From Chloranthus sessilifolius (Eukaryota; Streptophyta; Magnoliopsida; Chloranthales; Chloranthaceae): DNA of 64,000 nt. The notes under the pieces were generated by a model that searched no databases, had not been told where the DNA came from, and worked only from the letters and a program-made list of their open reading frames with translations. Below are positions 32,665-44,464 of the stretch, piece by piece (the first letter of the stretch is position 1; each line of letters opens with the position of its first letter). The DNA lies in assembly GCA_021018995.1 (NCBI GenBank), contig CM037597.1, forward strand, positions 1,873,299-1,937,298. Reading direction: 5' to 3'. The position numbers and the translations under genes are program-made.

Positions 32665-35109
32665 TGTGACAGCCCAAATTTCGGTACCCCGAAACCCGTG
32701 CCATCAGCACGATCCTCCAGACTGTGCCCCAAAACTATGCACGAAATATTGGTATAACAAGCAAAGATAAATAATTAAAGTAAATAATTGCATAAAACAG
32801 AAAAGTAGCATGCCCATCTAGCATAACCAAAAGACAGTTCTACTTTCATGCCACTGCATGAACAGAGAACCGACCCGAACCATCGGTGATAAACAGATCA
32901 CCCCTGATGGTTCGCCAAAAGAAATAATCAAGTTAATTACATTGCTCATCAAAATAAAGGCTTGACATACCAAGCCGTACAATCTATTCTCAAAAACTAC
33001 TCTCTGTCAAAGTACACAGCAGAGTCTCCTAGAAAAAATCCTCGGGAGGAGGCTCCAACTCGTCCCTAGGCACGTAATCTAAATCACCCGGATCAACGCC
33101 TCCCGAAGCCTCAGCTGCTACCGACAAAGGACCTGCGACGTATAGTCTAAAGGGGTGAGCTACATCCTAGCTCAATAGGGAACAACACAATGAACATATA
33201 AATTAAAACTCACATATATTCCATCATATTCTAAGCATGATGTGTTTATACATTAGCTAGAAAACAGTTTAAAAAGCTGATGATTTACATTCAAGTTTAC
33301 TGATAATTTGCATGTCTTACTTTACTGTTGATTTATCATGAATGACACTGAACAGGCCTAAAGCAAAACTTAAATTTTCAACTTAAGTAATCCCCGAGCA
33401 ATATAGCATCGAGCCCCGATGAGATACCGTTCATCGTCGTCTAAATAGACAGTTGTTAAAAATATATTCCCTGGGAATACGACCCAAGCCCCTTTCTCAA
33501 TAGGCGGCGGGATTAAAACTCATCTCAACATCTCTGGGATGTGCTTACTGTGTACGAATAAACCTCCGCACTGGTGTACGGATTGGCCGTCGTACCAGTC
33601 ACAAATATCCTGCCGCATCAGTCGTGGGTATCCCGCCACGTCAGTGGGGTATCCTAAACAAACCTTAAATAACAAAAATAACATGTGCTTTATATATAGT
33701 TGTTCACCGTGTAAGGTGCTATCTTATATCAGTTAGGCCTCAACAGTAATTATTCAATCATATATACATCCCTGGAATGTATAACTTACTCGCATCACAC
33801 TGATGCCTTTATTTCTTTCTCATCTCTTGAGGATGTCTCATTCTAAGTAGATTACTTGATCTTAGTTACTCGCATCACACAGATGCCTTTATCACATTTT
33901 TGGTGTCACACACACACCCATTTTCACAAAGCTTTTCATAGTTAAAACATTTTCAATTCTGATAAATATATCACTACATACATGCTCTTGTAATTAAAGT
34001 ACATGTTCAAGGTGTTCCCTACCTCAATTCTCTGAAGGTCCAAGCATCAAGGTCCCACGCGGCGCCTTGTGCTTGCTTTCACACGTACCACCTATGGTAC
34101 ATCACAACACATGCAATATATCACTAAAGATGTAATAAAGAATGTCTTAGACCCTCCCTCAATCTCAAAGTAAAATTTAAAAGTCAACTGAATCTGCCAA
34201 AATCGATTAATCAAAATCCAAAATCGATTAATCAAAATCCTTGGCATAGCAAAGTCAATTCTCAAATCGAGTAGTCGATGTCCGAAATCGATTAATCGAA
34301 ATCCAAAATCGATTAATCGATTTCTCAACTCGATTAGTCGATTTCCTCAGGTCATGTTTCTCCAGCCACTAGAGGTACCCAGTCGATTAGTTGATTCCCA
34401 AATCGATTAATCGAACATCCAAATCGATTAATTGAAATCCAATTCGATTAATCGAAATCGGGCTTACCTGGCTTTTCAACTTCTCAGCCAAAATCGATAA
34501 ATCAAATCCCAATTTCGATTAATCGATTTGGCCAGATTCAGCCCCCTTTCGAGCTCTTCTTCCAAATCTTTTCCTTTTCTTTTCTAAGCATTTAATTTAT
34601 CCTTTTAACCCTACTTGACTGAATTTAATCATTTACAATCTATGCATTAACTTCAATTAAAACTCACCTCAATAAATCCCTTTAAAGGATTGCTTCGTTG
34701 GGTTTGATGGCTAGGGTTCCAGCCTTTGCTTCAACGATCCCAAATCGCTTTGAATCCGACAATAAATGCTCTAGTCAGCCCTTTTGATTTGCATTCACTC
34801 CTACATCAATAACTCCTCTTGCTTTCTCCCTCTCTCTCTCTTCTTAATTCCTTCACCAACCAAAATAAAAGGATTCTACGGTTATTAAACCCTTATATCC
34901 TCCTTTAGTTTCGGTGTTAAGCGCATACACCGGAGATAGGTGTATGAAACTGTAATTTAACACCATACTCTACACTTAGGTCACATTCGCACCACTTCAG
35001 TTCATCACTCCATGAGTGCATTGTTTGGCCATCACTTGGTCAACCCTATGACTAATCGGACACAGATTCTGAGGTCAAAGTTAAACATTAAATTTTTCGG
35101 GATATTACA
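32665..35109. mobile_element. Solo LTR, 2445 bp, with 5-bp TSD
   Basis: Starts TGTGACAGCCCAAATTTCGG and ends CGGGATATTACA, with TG/CA termini typical of plant gypsy LTRs. The exact duplication ATAGA flanks it at 32660-32664 and 35110-35114. No internal region or second LTR is present, consistent with LTR-LTR recombination. It carries a 12-copy palindromic array at 34203-34526. Orientation is probably plus but not proven. Confidence 0.85.
34203..34526. repeat. Phased TCGATTAATCGA palindrome array
   Basis: Twelve variants of the 12-bp palindrome TCGATTAATCGA start at 34203, 34224, 34267, 34288, 34309, 34330, 34383, 34403, 34424, 34444, 34494 and 34515. Within clusters the step is 20 or 21 bp. 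Confidence 0.9.
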
Positions 35110-35114
35110 ATAGA

Positions 35115-35520
35115 GGTATTGCATCCGTGCATTAATGCTTATATTTCGAGTTTCACGTAACCGTGAAAAGAATCCCACCATAACTAACGCCTATCAAAAT
35201 CTTGTATCTTATTCTATAACTTATCCTATTATATTTAAAACTCGGGGTGATAAGGTCACCTCATATGCCACCATATACGAGGTTACACTAAATTTGTATT
35301 CATCCTACTCGTCATGATATCCCATATCACCATGAGTTATAAGACATGTGAATACAGTGTGATCCCCGATTTGATATTATCTTAACAAAACACCACGTCC
35401 AAGCGTAGGCATGATCTCACACATTCATATACATGACCTAACCTATCTATAACTCGTACAACAAACTAGTAATAGAAACATTTTCATATTTTGCTTAACA
35501 AATAAATTGAATTCAAAGCT
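35115..35520. other. Non-coding, continuation of the interrupted host sequence
   Basis: Restarts with the ATAGA duplication and has composition like 31422-32659. No gene recognised. Confidence 0.4.

Positions 35521-35560
<40 letters not shown>
35521..35560. repeat. (AC)12(AT)8 microsatellite
   Basis: Uninterrupted AC run followed directly by an AT run. Confidence 0.95.
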
Positions 35561-37019
35561 GCCAATACGATTATACAATAGGCGTAATTCTTAGTGTATC
35601 TATGATTGAGAACATGAAAGGTTCTATGACATTGTGGAATTCACGTCGAGGTGATAAGAATAAAAAATATATTATAATCGCATAGTTACATAAAAAGATA
35701 TGAAGATTTAAAACATAGATCTATCATGATCATTAATCGAAAACCTGATTTAAGATTAATATACACATGAATTTTGGTCATGATACATCAAGGGTAGAGT
35801 AATTGATACTCTGCCAAAAGATAACGATATCGGTGGTTTGCTAGCGGTGGTCAAACAAAGGAATAAAAATAATAAATAAATAATATTAATAGATATATCA
35901 AATAAGCAGGTCTATCATATTTACAAGATATTAGGACTTTATTTAGCTTTAAATAAAATAAGAATTAAGTTTAGATTTTAGAGCTTAATTAGTTTTAAAT
36001 AAAACAAGAACAAATTTTAGATTTTAGGGCTTAATTATCTTAGATAAGAAAAATCTTTCAAGGACCCTAAAATTTAAAATTTATTTACAATTTTATTCTT
36101 CTTTTAAATAAAATAAGAATATAATTTAAATTTTAAGGCCCAATAGAAAAGTAAGATATTTATAGTCAAACAAAAGAGTTGTTTGAAAAGAGAAATAAAA
36201 TATAAACTGACCTACAAATAATACAACTTTAATAGAAAAATAAAATACTAAGTATGCAGATTTATCATACTTAAAAGATATGCATGTTTAATTAATATAC
36301 AGATTTAAGAGAAAAATAAAATATTAAATATATATATCTAAAATAAAATAAAACAGTAAATATAAATACTTAATCAAAAAAATTAATAATAAAATATTTA
36401 ATAGGCAGACATAATAGAAAAATAAAATATTAAATAGTCAAATAAATGAGTTATTTGAAAAAAGAAACAAAAAATAAATCGACCTACAAAATATACAACT
36501 TTAAAGGAAATCATAATATTAAATATACAGATTTATCATAATTAAGGAATATTAAGGTCTAAATAAATTTTTAAACCCGTCGATGCGCAATCGAACTCAC
36601 CCTATGCAACGGGATCTGAGAAGTACAGAGTGGATTGATGGGTACCTACATATTGAAGCGTGAGCGGTAGATCTACGACGATTAGGGTAGAAGAGATCAA
36701 TGTCTAACGCGATAACTTATCCAATGTTTCTTCTTCTTCCTCCTTGATCTCGTCGGTGGAAATAGATTGCGATGGTTCTTGTGTAAGAACACATGAAAGA
36801 TTTTAGGAAAAAAATTAGAGAGTTTAGAGGGAAGAGATTAGAGAGTTTTGGAAAATGCTAGATTTTACATGATTCGATAATGGTGCCTACATCCTCGAAT
36901 TCACTCAAGTTCCACTATTCTCAAGAATTTCCTAATAGATTATGAAAGCAGCAACAAGGAAAAGAGATACAAAAAAAGGGTAGCTTCATTTACAACTCAA
37001 GATTTTTCCCGCATTTTAC
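35561..37019. other. AT-rich stretch without gene
   Basis: Contains many near-repeats of AATAAAATATTAAATA and AAAATAAGAAT, especially 35930-36560, probably decayed repeat sequence. No coding signal on either strand. Confidence 0.5.
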
Positions 37020-37315
37020 GTGCTTAAATCGTTGACTATCAGACGATGGAGATTGGTTTTCTCTCCAATGTTCTCCACAATGGATCTTGAGATGATCAAC
37101 GTCAGATTTTGATTTCACATAGCACACATCCTAAGAACCATGTTTGATGTATGCTTATGATCATCTTCACTTTTTGGAATATGAGCCACGTGGAATCAAA
37201 ATGTGAATGTTCAATGGTAGGCCCATGATCTATGGTTCCATTGTCAAGAAGATTGGGGGGAAGGCCGATCTCCATCGTCTAATTCAAAATAGTCAACATT
37301 TTAAACACGTGAAAT
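37020..37315. mobile_element. MITE family M1, copy c
   Basis: GTTGACTATCAGACGATGGA at the left pairs with CCATCGTCTAATTCAAAATA plus GTCAAC at the right. Inner blocks ACAATGGATCTTGAGAT and CCATGATCTATGG belong to the family. Confidence 0.65.
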
Positions 37316-37876
37316 GCGGGTTGTGAGGGAAGAATTTTGGATTGTAGACGAAGATACCCTATAAATTAAAAATATATAAGACTATATTTAATTTTATTTT
37401 TTTTCAATTTAAAATAAATCTATTCAAAAAAAAAGAGTATAAAACGCATCTTAAATGAAAAAATATGTTTTATAAGTTTTTTTACTTATACGTTTGCGAG
37501 AAAATGCATTTTAAAGGCCTTTTCTTCAAAAAAAAAATGCCGTTACGATTATTTATTTACTTATACTATATACGGTAGAGATCAATATAAAAAGGAATGA
37601 CTTCCTAGTTGTGACTGGGGTAGAGATCAATACAGAAAAGAATGACTCTCTAGTGCTAACCCATTCCACAATTTCATACATAATTTTATTTTCTTCCACA
37701 TAATCATAAGAGACTACATTAATCTCATACATAATTTTATTCAATTTTTCTTCTACATTAATCTACTTAGTTGGGAAGAACAAATTTTTACATCTACTAT
37801 AAAATCTTTGTACCTAAAAAGGAAGAGGTGAGTCTCTTTATAACTTTATCAACTCATCCACAACCCACTCTATATT

Positions 37877-38990
37877 TCACATCGAAGATCCGCCATCGGA
37901 CATCACCCGTTGGGCAGCTTCCATCCATTTCGATGCATTTTCCTTCAACTCCATCGCCTGAACTTCGCACGCTTCCTCAACGATGCATCTTCGGATTTCC
38001 TCACTTTCTATGATCTCATCCGCATTGCTTCGCACCCGAATCCCCATACCATATACCTCCACCAACATCTTAGTATTGGCCATCTTATCACTCCTATTCG
38101 GAAACACGAAAACTGGCACACTGGCCATAAGTGTCTCCAACGTCGAATTCCAACCGCAATTTATCAAGAAGCACGCGATAGAGGGGTCACAAAGAACCTC
38201 AAATTGTGGACACCAGTCTACCACCTTCCCTTGCCCCACTATCTTTTCCATAAATCCCTTTGGCAATCCCCACACTCCGAAATGCTCAAATTTCGGTTTC
38301 TTCCCCACTAAAAGAAATTGCTTCCCGCTACTTTGAATACCCCGTGCCACCTCTTCCACTTGCTTTTCCGAGTGCACGACATAACTTTTGAACGAAATGT
38401 AAACTAGCAATGAAGTTGGTTGTGTGTCGAGCCAGTGTTGGCAGTCAGCCGCCTTTCACATGTCACCGCAAACGTTGTTTACAGCTTTGTTTGATGACAG
38501 TCGCAACACAAGGGGGCCCACAAGCTTCACCAGCGGTAGATCTTTAATCGATTCTATCACTTTGCTTTCAAGTTCGTCAAAAGAGTTAACTAGAACACAT
38601 GTAGCTTTCTTTACTCTTCATAACGAATCTAATAAATAGGTCGATAAGCTCGTGTACAAGTTCCAAGGGAGAAGGAATGTGGGCAGATCTTCGATACGTA
38701 GAATGGGCAACCCCGATAACTCTACGACGAAATCATCGTAATTCACCACGACCGGCTGAGTACCGAGTGTTATTTTTGAATTACAGAAATGATGGTAATA
38801 AATGAAGAAAACGGAGAAAGATTGAGTCCAGAGCAAGACATAAGGGGTGTGGGTTTGTTCCGCTATGTCGGCAACCCATGTAAGGAAAGTGTTGCCAACA
38901 ATGCACAAAATGCGATTGCCTTGAGAAGAGATCTTCGATGAGTTGGGTTAAGGAACTTGAGCAAATTGATAAGTGTTGAAAAGTATTAAT
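37877..38990 (-). pseudogene. UDP-glycosyltransferase (UGT) pseudogene
   Basis: A plant family-1 UGT without its N-terminal 80 or so residues. From 38908 down to 37877 the frame is continuous except for two in-frame stops, TGA at 38618-38620 and TGA at 38456-38458. A frameshift near 38905 joins it to LTQLIEDLFS further upstream. Readable parts: CIVGNTFLTWVADIAEQTHT, VLVNSFDELESKVIESIKDL, then the C-terminal sugar-donor (PSPG) box VDWCPQFEVLCDPSIACFL plus NCGWNSTLETL. In the box, the family's H-PS and HCGWNS histidines read Asp and Asn, and FPQW-DQ reads FPNRSDK, so donor binding would be impaired even without the stops. The motif pattern looks closest to UGT84/75-type ester-forming enzymes, which is inference. 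No intron is seen. Confidence 0.87.
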
Positions 38991-40757
38991 ATTTGACTCC
39001 TTAAACCTATAGATTATCATGCGATGAAAGCTATTTAATATATTTTTTTATAGTTTTAGTGATTTACAGGTCTAGAGATAAGTTGAGCATAAAATAGTTC
39101 AAGAGTTCAAAAAATACCATCAAATCAGTGCAACCATGGATTATTTAGGACTTATTCCGACTTGCAGCTCTATTTAGACCTCTAAAACATCATATTCATG
39201 AAATTTCTATTTCACACTAAGCTGTAAAAATCGTTATCTTCTTTCCAATGCCATAAGAATCGCATCAATCTGATTTTGGAGTAAATATTATGGCCAAAAT
39301 ACCGAGCCTATATCTGTTGAAAAGTTGAACCGAATTTCGAGAAAATCTGAGAAAATCGATTGATCAATTTTTAGCCGAATTTTCATATTTTTAAGGCTTA
39401 AAATTAGTCAAAATTGGAAATAATAAATTAGGGTTTCAAAAAACGCTCTACAAAAGGCAAAGGTAGAGTTAAGGTTAGAGAGCTCTCTCTTTTTGTACTT
39501 TAGTTTTTAGTTTTATCTCCGTCTTTTATCATTTCTTTAGCATTTTAGAAGGTAGATTAGTAGTTCTTGATAAAGATCACAGTGAGTAGAGTAAAGCTTC
39601 CGTGTGGATTTATTTGGAGACTCAAATATAATATTTTAATGAATTATTTGTATTTTATTTCATTTATTTACAATTTTTACATGAAAATGTGTGGCTAAAT
39701 TACTATAGCTTTAGAATTTATTGAATCTCATGGGAGGGATTTGTCCATGGGATAGACCTATGGCTGGAATTATAGTTAATGCTTACATGATTTTTGTCTA
39801 TGTGCTCTTACAATTATGGGAACTAATCATCAATCCAAGATATGAGAATTAGTTATGTTTTTCCTGTAATCTTAGATATATGATTAGCAACTATAATTTT
39901 GTTTTTAATGCAAAATTAGTTTCATTAATTCATTGTGATTAGGTTTATTTTAATACAATGAATGTTTTGATTCTTTCGGTTATAGGGTTTGGAAGAGCAT
40001 TACTTCATATTGTTATATTGATCTAATAATTTCATATGGTGTGGCAATTTTGATTGAATTAGTAATAAAGAATAAATTGAGTCCAAAAATATATGGCAAA
40101 TTCAGAAAAAAAAAGTTAATAATTTTGAAAAACTAAAAATAAATTAATAAAAAATTTAAAACAATTGTATAAAATTGAGAGAAACCAAAAGGTCAAAGAA
40201 ATTATATTTTATTTGTGTAATTTGTAACTTATCGAAAATAAATGGCGATGGAATCGTCAACTGAAAGAGTAGATTTATTGGTCACCTAAAAAAGTTGTGA
40301 TTAATATAATTTTCCCAAAAAGTTAGAATATTTAGTAACACTATTGGATAGTGGCTAATAGCATAGTTACCAGAAAGTTGCAATTTGGGACAAAGTAGGT
40401 TAAAAAATAAGAAAAAAAAACTTTTCAAACAAAATTTGAAAAAAAATAAAATAGGAAGTAACTGAGAAATGGTAATCAAAATATTAAAAATTATGGAAGA
40501 TTAAATATTTTTTAACAAAAATAAGAAAACAATTAAAAGAAATTCTAGAAAATGCATTTAAAACTAAAAAATCACCATTTTTTCAAAAAAAAAGAAAAAA
40601 AGAAAAATGCATTATAAACATGTTTCCAATGTTTTATAAAATAAAAAATACATTTAAAAATGAGTATTTTTCAACAAAAAAAAATAAATACCGATTTTGG
40701 TTAGCTATGTTCGATTGTATACAAACACCGAAATGACACCAAACATGAAATTTGGGT
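38991..40757. other. AT-rich stretch resembling an old LTR
   Basis: 39060-39500 has features of a gypsy LTR (TTATGGCCAAAATACCGAGC, one TCGATTGATCAA word at 39357, a CTCTCTCTTTTTGTAC run), but no ends or target duplication were identified. 40080-40700 is A/T-rich low-complexity sequence. No gene recognised. Confidence 0.4.
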
Positions 40758-41115
40758 ACCAATAAGTTCACTCACTGAATCTTTGAGTTCACGCATGTCG
40801 AAAACCCATTGATTGCTTTTGACTTAGATAATTGAGATTATTTTTCACCCCAATCTTTCAAACGATAGATCTTGAGATATGAGCGTACTATCAAACAATC
40901 TATTTTTTATTTCCCGTTGCACACAACCTAGAAAAGCGACCTTTACATCATGTGTGGAACTCACCATGCTCAAACCTGATTTTAACATCCCCTTTTTGGG
41001 ATGTATTGTCCACCTGATTGAGCGCCCACGATCTCAAGATCCATAGTATGAAGTATTGGGACAAAAAATGATCTACTTAGTCTAATTCAAAGTAGTCTAT
41101 GGATTTCAACATGAA
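40758..41115. mobile_element. MITE family M1, copy d
   Basis: Carries CCCCAATCTTTCAAACGATA, ATCTTGAGATATGAG and, inverted, CACGATCTCAAGATCCATAG with CTAATTCAAAGTAGTC. The left end CACTGAATCTTTGAGTTCAC resembles that of the next copy. Confidence 0.55.
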
Positions 41116-41149
41116 TGAGCTCAAAGATACAGTAAATTTAAAGGTAATC

Positions 41150-41550
41150 ATACCTTTAAATCCATCCACCAAATCTTTGAGTTCACCCACACTAAAATAC
41201 ATTAACTTGGTAGAATCAGATGGTCAAGATCCTTTATCCTCCCAATCTGTCACACAATGGATCTTGAGATCGTGGGCCTTTCAGCAAATGGTTAGTGTTT
41301 TATTTCTCGTGGCACACATCTCAGAAAAATAACCTAATCATCTTGTGCACGCTTAAAATTGATTTTAAGGTCACTTTTATGGGTGTGTATCACATGAAAT
41401 AAAAAACTAACCGTCTGATGGTACGGTCATGTTCTCAAGATCCATCATGTGAAAATTGGGACCATAAAGAATCTCCATCGTCCAATTCAATATAATCAAT
41501 GTGTTTTAGCTTAGGTGAATCCATGAATTTGGTGGGTGGATTTAAAGGTA
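41150..41550. mobile_element. MITE family M1, copy e
   Basis: Terminal inverted repeats TACCTTTAAATCCATCCACC and GGTGGGTGGATTTAAAGGTA are exact. The interior has the family blocks ACAATGGATCTTGAGATCG and CTCAAGATCCATCATGTG. Confidence 0.75.
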
Positions 41551-41692
41551 CTCATTTAATTTCTTTGTTGTTAGAAGTTGAACAGAGTACTTTTTGGCTC
41601 GTGTGCTCTTTAAATGTCTATTTCAACTTTCACGGTTCTTGTTGGCTCCTGTTTGGCAAGGCAGACACATTATATAGCCTGGCTAGGGGTGG

Positions 41693-42392
41693 AAAAAAAC
41701 TTACTCGCAACCGATCCAAAATTGAAAAGTGTGGATTGGTTTGGTTTCAGGTGACAAAAATGGGTTTAGTCGGGAGAAAAAACCAATCATAAAATTGAAA
41801 AAATAGAAAAACCGAAAATTTACCCTTTTATATATATATATATATATATATAGTAAAAATTGAAAATTGAACCAAACTAACCGTAACCAAAACTTTTTCA
41901 GTTCTATTCCAATTTTTGGCCTTTCATATTTTGGCTGTCCGAAAGTGGGAGACCTGAGTTCGATTCCCCTCCCCCCTTGAGGCCACCCTAGGGATTTATA
42001 TCCTGTGCTGACCTGACATGTGCTCTAAGAGGCCTAGATATCGAGATTATCAATATATATATATATATAATGGTAAAAATTGAAAACTGAACCGAACCAA
42101 CCGAAACCGAAAAAGGCCTTTCATATTTTGTCTGACCGAAACTCTATATATATAGTGAAAATTAAAAAATGAACCGAACCAGCCGAAACCAAAAAAATTT
42201 CAGTTCAATTCCGATTTTAGGCCTTTCATATTTTGGCTGACTGAAACTGAAAACGATATATATATATATATCGTTTTCAGTTTTAGGCTTTTTATACTTT
42301 GGCTAACCGAAACTGAAACCGATAATTTTCTGTTCAGTATCGATTTTGGCCAAACTGATCGGTTTTGATTGGGTAAACTAAAGTTTCACCAT
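41693..42392. mobile_element. hAT-type non-autonomous element, CCGAAACC words
   Basis: Begins CTAGGGGTGGAAA, ends GTTTCACCAT, and is flanked by an exact 8-bp duplication TAGCCTGG (41685-41692 and 42393-42400), as expected for hAT elements. The interior repeats GAACCGAACCAACCGAAACC and TTTCATATTTTGGCTG. It contains TA microsatellites and a nested SINE-like segment at 41946-42045. Confidence 0.75.
41946..42045 (+). mobile_element. 5'-truncated SINE-like segment
   Basis: GAGTTCGATTCCCC matches a tRNA B box (GGTTCGANNCC), followed by CCTTGAGGCCACCCTAGGG and a tail ending in (TA)n. No A box is present, so this would be a truncated tRNA-derived SINE. Confidence 0.4.
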
Positions 42393-42694
42393 TAGCCTGG
42401 CTATGGCAGAAAAGTAAACTGAAAGCAACAGAAGTAGGCTCGTGAGTCGTGACCCTGTTTTGTTTGTTATGTTCTGTAAGAATCCAAAGGATAGGGTCCA
42501 TTGTTTGGTGCAACGATAATCTAAGCTTTTGGAGTCGAGCTTGTATGTATAAATTTGAAAACTTAGAAAAGAGTTGAAAACTTTAATTAAATAAGAATAA
42601 TAATTATGAATAATTGAATGAATATATTTCAAATTATTAATTAGGGCAGCTCTGTTCGCACCACATGTTTTTTGAAATCGCCGTGTATACAATA

Positions 42695-43030
42695 CCGTAA
42701 AAACTGTTGTTTGTGTTGGATCTGATGATGGAGATCGTGTTTCACCCCGATCTTCCACACAATGGATCTTGAGATCATTTCGCAGTTATTAGATGCTCAA
42801 ATTTTATTCTACATGTCACAGATCCCAAAAAAATGTCCCTCGTCTGCACTAGCACACATCACGCTCAAATGTGATTTTAGAGTCATATTTTGGGGATTTG
42901 TGACATATGGAATAAAAATCTGACCGTCTGATAGGTGTGACATGATCTCAAGATCCTTTGTGTAGAAGATCTAAGTGAAACATGATCTCCATCATCTGAT
43001 TCAACGCAAACAATAGTTTTTAAGGGTTCT
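42695..43030. mobile_element. MITE family M1, copy f
   Basis: GGATCTGATGATGGAGATCG at the left pairs with ATCTCCATCATCTGATTCAA at the right; ACAATGGATCTTGAGATCAT pairs with ATGATCTCAAGATCC. Confidence 0.7.
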
Positions 43031-43380
43031 AACATAGACACTTCAAGAGAACGCGCGTTAAAAGCTACCCTATTTATTTATTGCATACGTTGCTCATTAA
43101 TCACAATTTAATGCTAAAATTTGTGACTTTTAAGAAAATAATGTAATTATTTTTTATTATAATATGGCCATTCAGCCGAAATAATTTTGAAAATCGAGGA
43201 ACAAACATGCATACACATATGACAGTTACGGAGCAGCATAAGGGAGCACCAACTATAGTGAACATGTGATACACTAATACGTATCTACCAACTCATCTCT
43301 ACTATTACAATGGGAGAAAGGGAAGTTGTCTTGGATTAGCCAATAATATAAAAAAATGATTATATTTTATTTTACTTATA
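43031..43380. other. Non-coding spacer
   Basis: No gene or clear repeat structure recognised. Confidence 0.45.
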
Positions 43381-43389
43381 GAAATGCCC

Positions 43390-43634
43390 ATAGTATAAAA
43401 AATTGGCCAATACCGATATGTATCTGCGATATGTATCGGTATCGGTCGATTCAGGCCTATATTGACCGATACTTATCGAGAATCAGCCGATACGGTATCA
43501 GTTTCGGCCGATACCTCTATTTTATTATTATTATTAATTTTTTTCAAAATAGGTTGTAACGTATTGGTATCGGCCGAGTTGTATTGGTCCTCCAAGGACC
43601 GATACCTGATATCGAGTCCGAATTGATTACCTTG
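43390..43634. mobile_element. CGATAC-word element (copy 4) with 9-bp TSD
   Basis: Flanked by GAAATGCCC (43381-43389) and AAAATGCCC (43635-43643), 8 of 9 matching. The body is CCGATATGTATC/GATACGGTATC words, ending GATTACCTTG. Confidence 0.75.
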
Positions 43635-43647
43635 AAAATGCCCTTAT

Positions 43648-43828
43648 CAAGGTTCAAAAATTCGGATTTCGTTTCAATTTCGGGCTAGACGGAAACCGAA
43701 AACTACAAAGGGGACCAAAATTTACCGAAAATATGGATTTTCGTTTCAGTTTCGGTGGGGACCAAAGCAGGAACATGATAGTGCACCAAATTGGTGCTTC
43801 AGATTTCAGCCGAAATTTTGAATCGTGG
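43648..43828. mobile_element. TTTCGG-word element (copy 2)
   Basis: Starts CAAGGTTCAAAAATTCGG and ends CCGAAATTTTGAATCGTGG. Flanks GCCCTTAT and GCCCATAT suggest a duplication of about 8 bp. It begins only 4 bp beyond the target duplication of the previous element. Confidence 0.65.
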
Positions 43829-44009
43829 CCCATATAATTAATTTAAAAAAGAGAAATTGGTGACTATGATGCAAACTCTTTGTGATATAATCATAGTGAC
43901 AAATTTTGTTTTCCAAAATACTTTGGTAGCGGGATTTTGTATAATTTCAGTCGTCTCGGCTGAAATTTTGATCATTGCTGGATGTTGGGAGAAAATTTCA
44001 GGTAGTATG

Positions 44010-44011
<2 letters not shown>

Positions 44012-44070
<59 letters not shown>
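44012..44070. repeat. (TA)n microsatellite
   Basis: About 29 uninterrupted TA units, directly abutting an M2 element. It produces a spurious IYIYIY-type ORF on the minus strand. Confidence 0.95.
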
Positions 44071-44073
<3 letters not shown>

Positions 44074-44407
44074 AAAAGGCCTCCGTCTTCCATGGGAGGA
44101 CGGTCACCGTCCTCCAACCTTCCACGTGGAGCTCCACGTGGCACCCAAAACACTTTTTGGGTGCCACGTGGACTTTGGGTGCATTGCTTAGATCATTTTT
44201 GAAAAAAAAATAATTAAAAACTCATCTCCACCGTGTATATTTTGAATCGTGAAACGTGGACCAATGAAAATCGTCAAACTTTGACTTGTGAGTTTAAAAT
44301 TTTTTTTTCGAATTTTTTTTTTTTAATATTGATCTAAACTGTCCACCTGTGCTCCACGTGGATCTTGGAGGACGGTCACCGTCCTTCATTAAAGGACCTA
44401 ACCGGCT

Positions 44408-44410
<3 letters not shown>
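44071..44410. mobile_element. MITE family M2, copy c
   Basis: Ends AGGAAAAGGCCTCCGTC and (inverse) AGGAGCCGGTTAGGTCC. Near both ends lies the palindrome with arms GGAGGACGGT and ACCGTCCTCC. Inner arms CTCCACGTGG and CCACGTGGA occur on both sides. TA repeats flank the element on both sides. Confidence 0.75.

Positions 44411-44464
<54 letters not shown>
44411..44464. repeat. (TA)n(GA)n microsatellite
   Basis: About 15 TA then 11 GA units, directly following the M2 element. Confidence 0.95.

Noticed and set aside
34203-34526. Regularly spaced repeats that could look like a CRISPR array
   Set aside because: Repeats are 12-bp palindromes with 8-9 bp gaps inside a plant LTR with a target duplication; there are no cas genes and the host is a eukaryote.
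38424-38639. Plus-strand ORFs opposite the UGT region
   Set aside because: Shadow frames of the minus-strand UGT pseudogene.
43838-44167. Minus-strand ORF with a run of alternating Ile-Tyr residues
   Set aside because: It is a translation of the (TA)n microsatellite and M2 MITE sequence.
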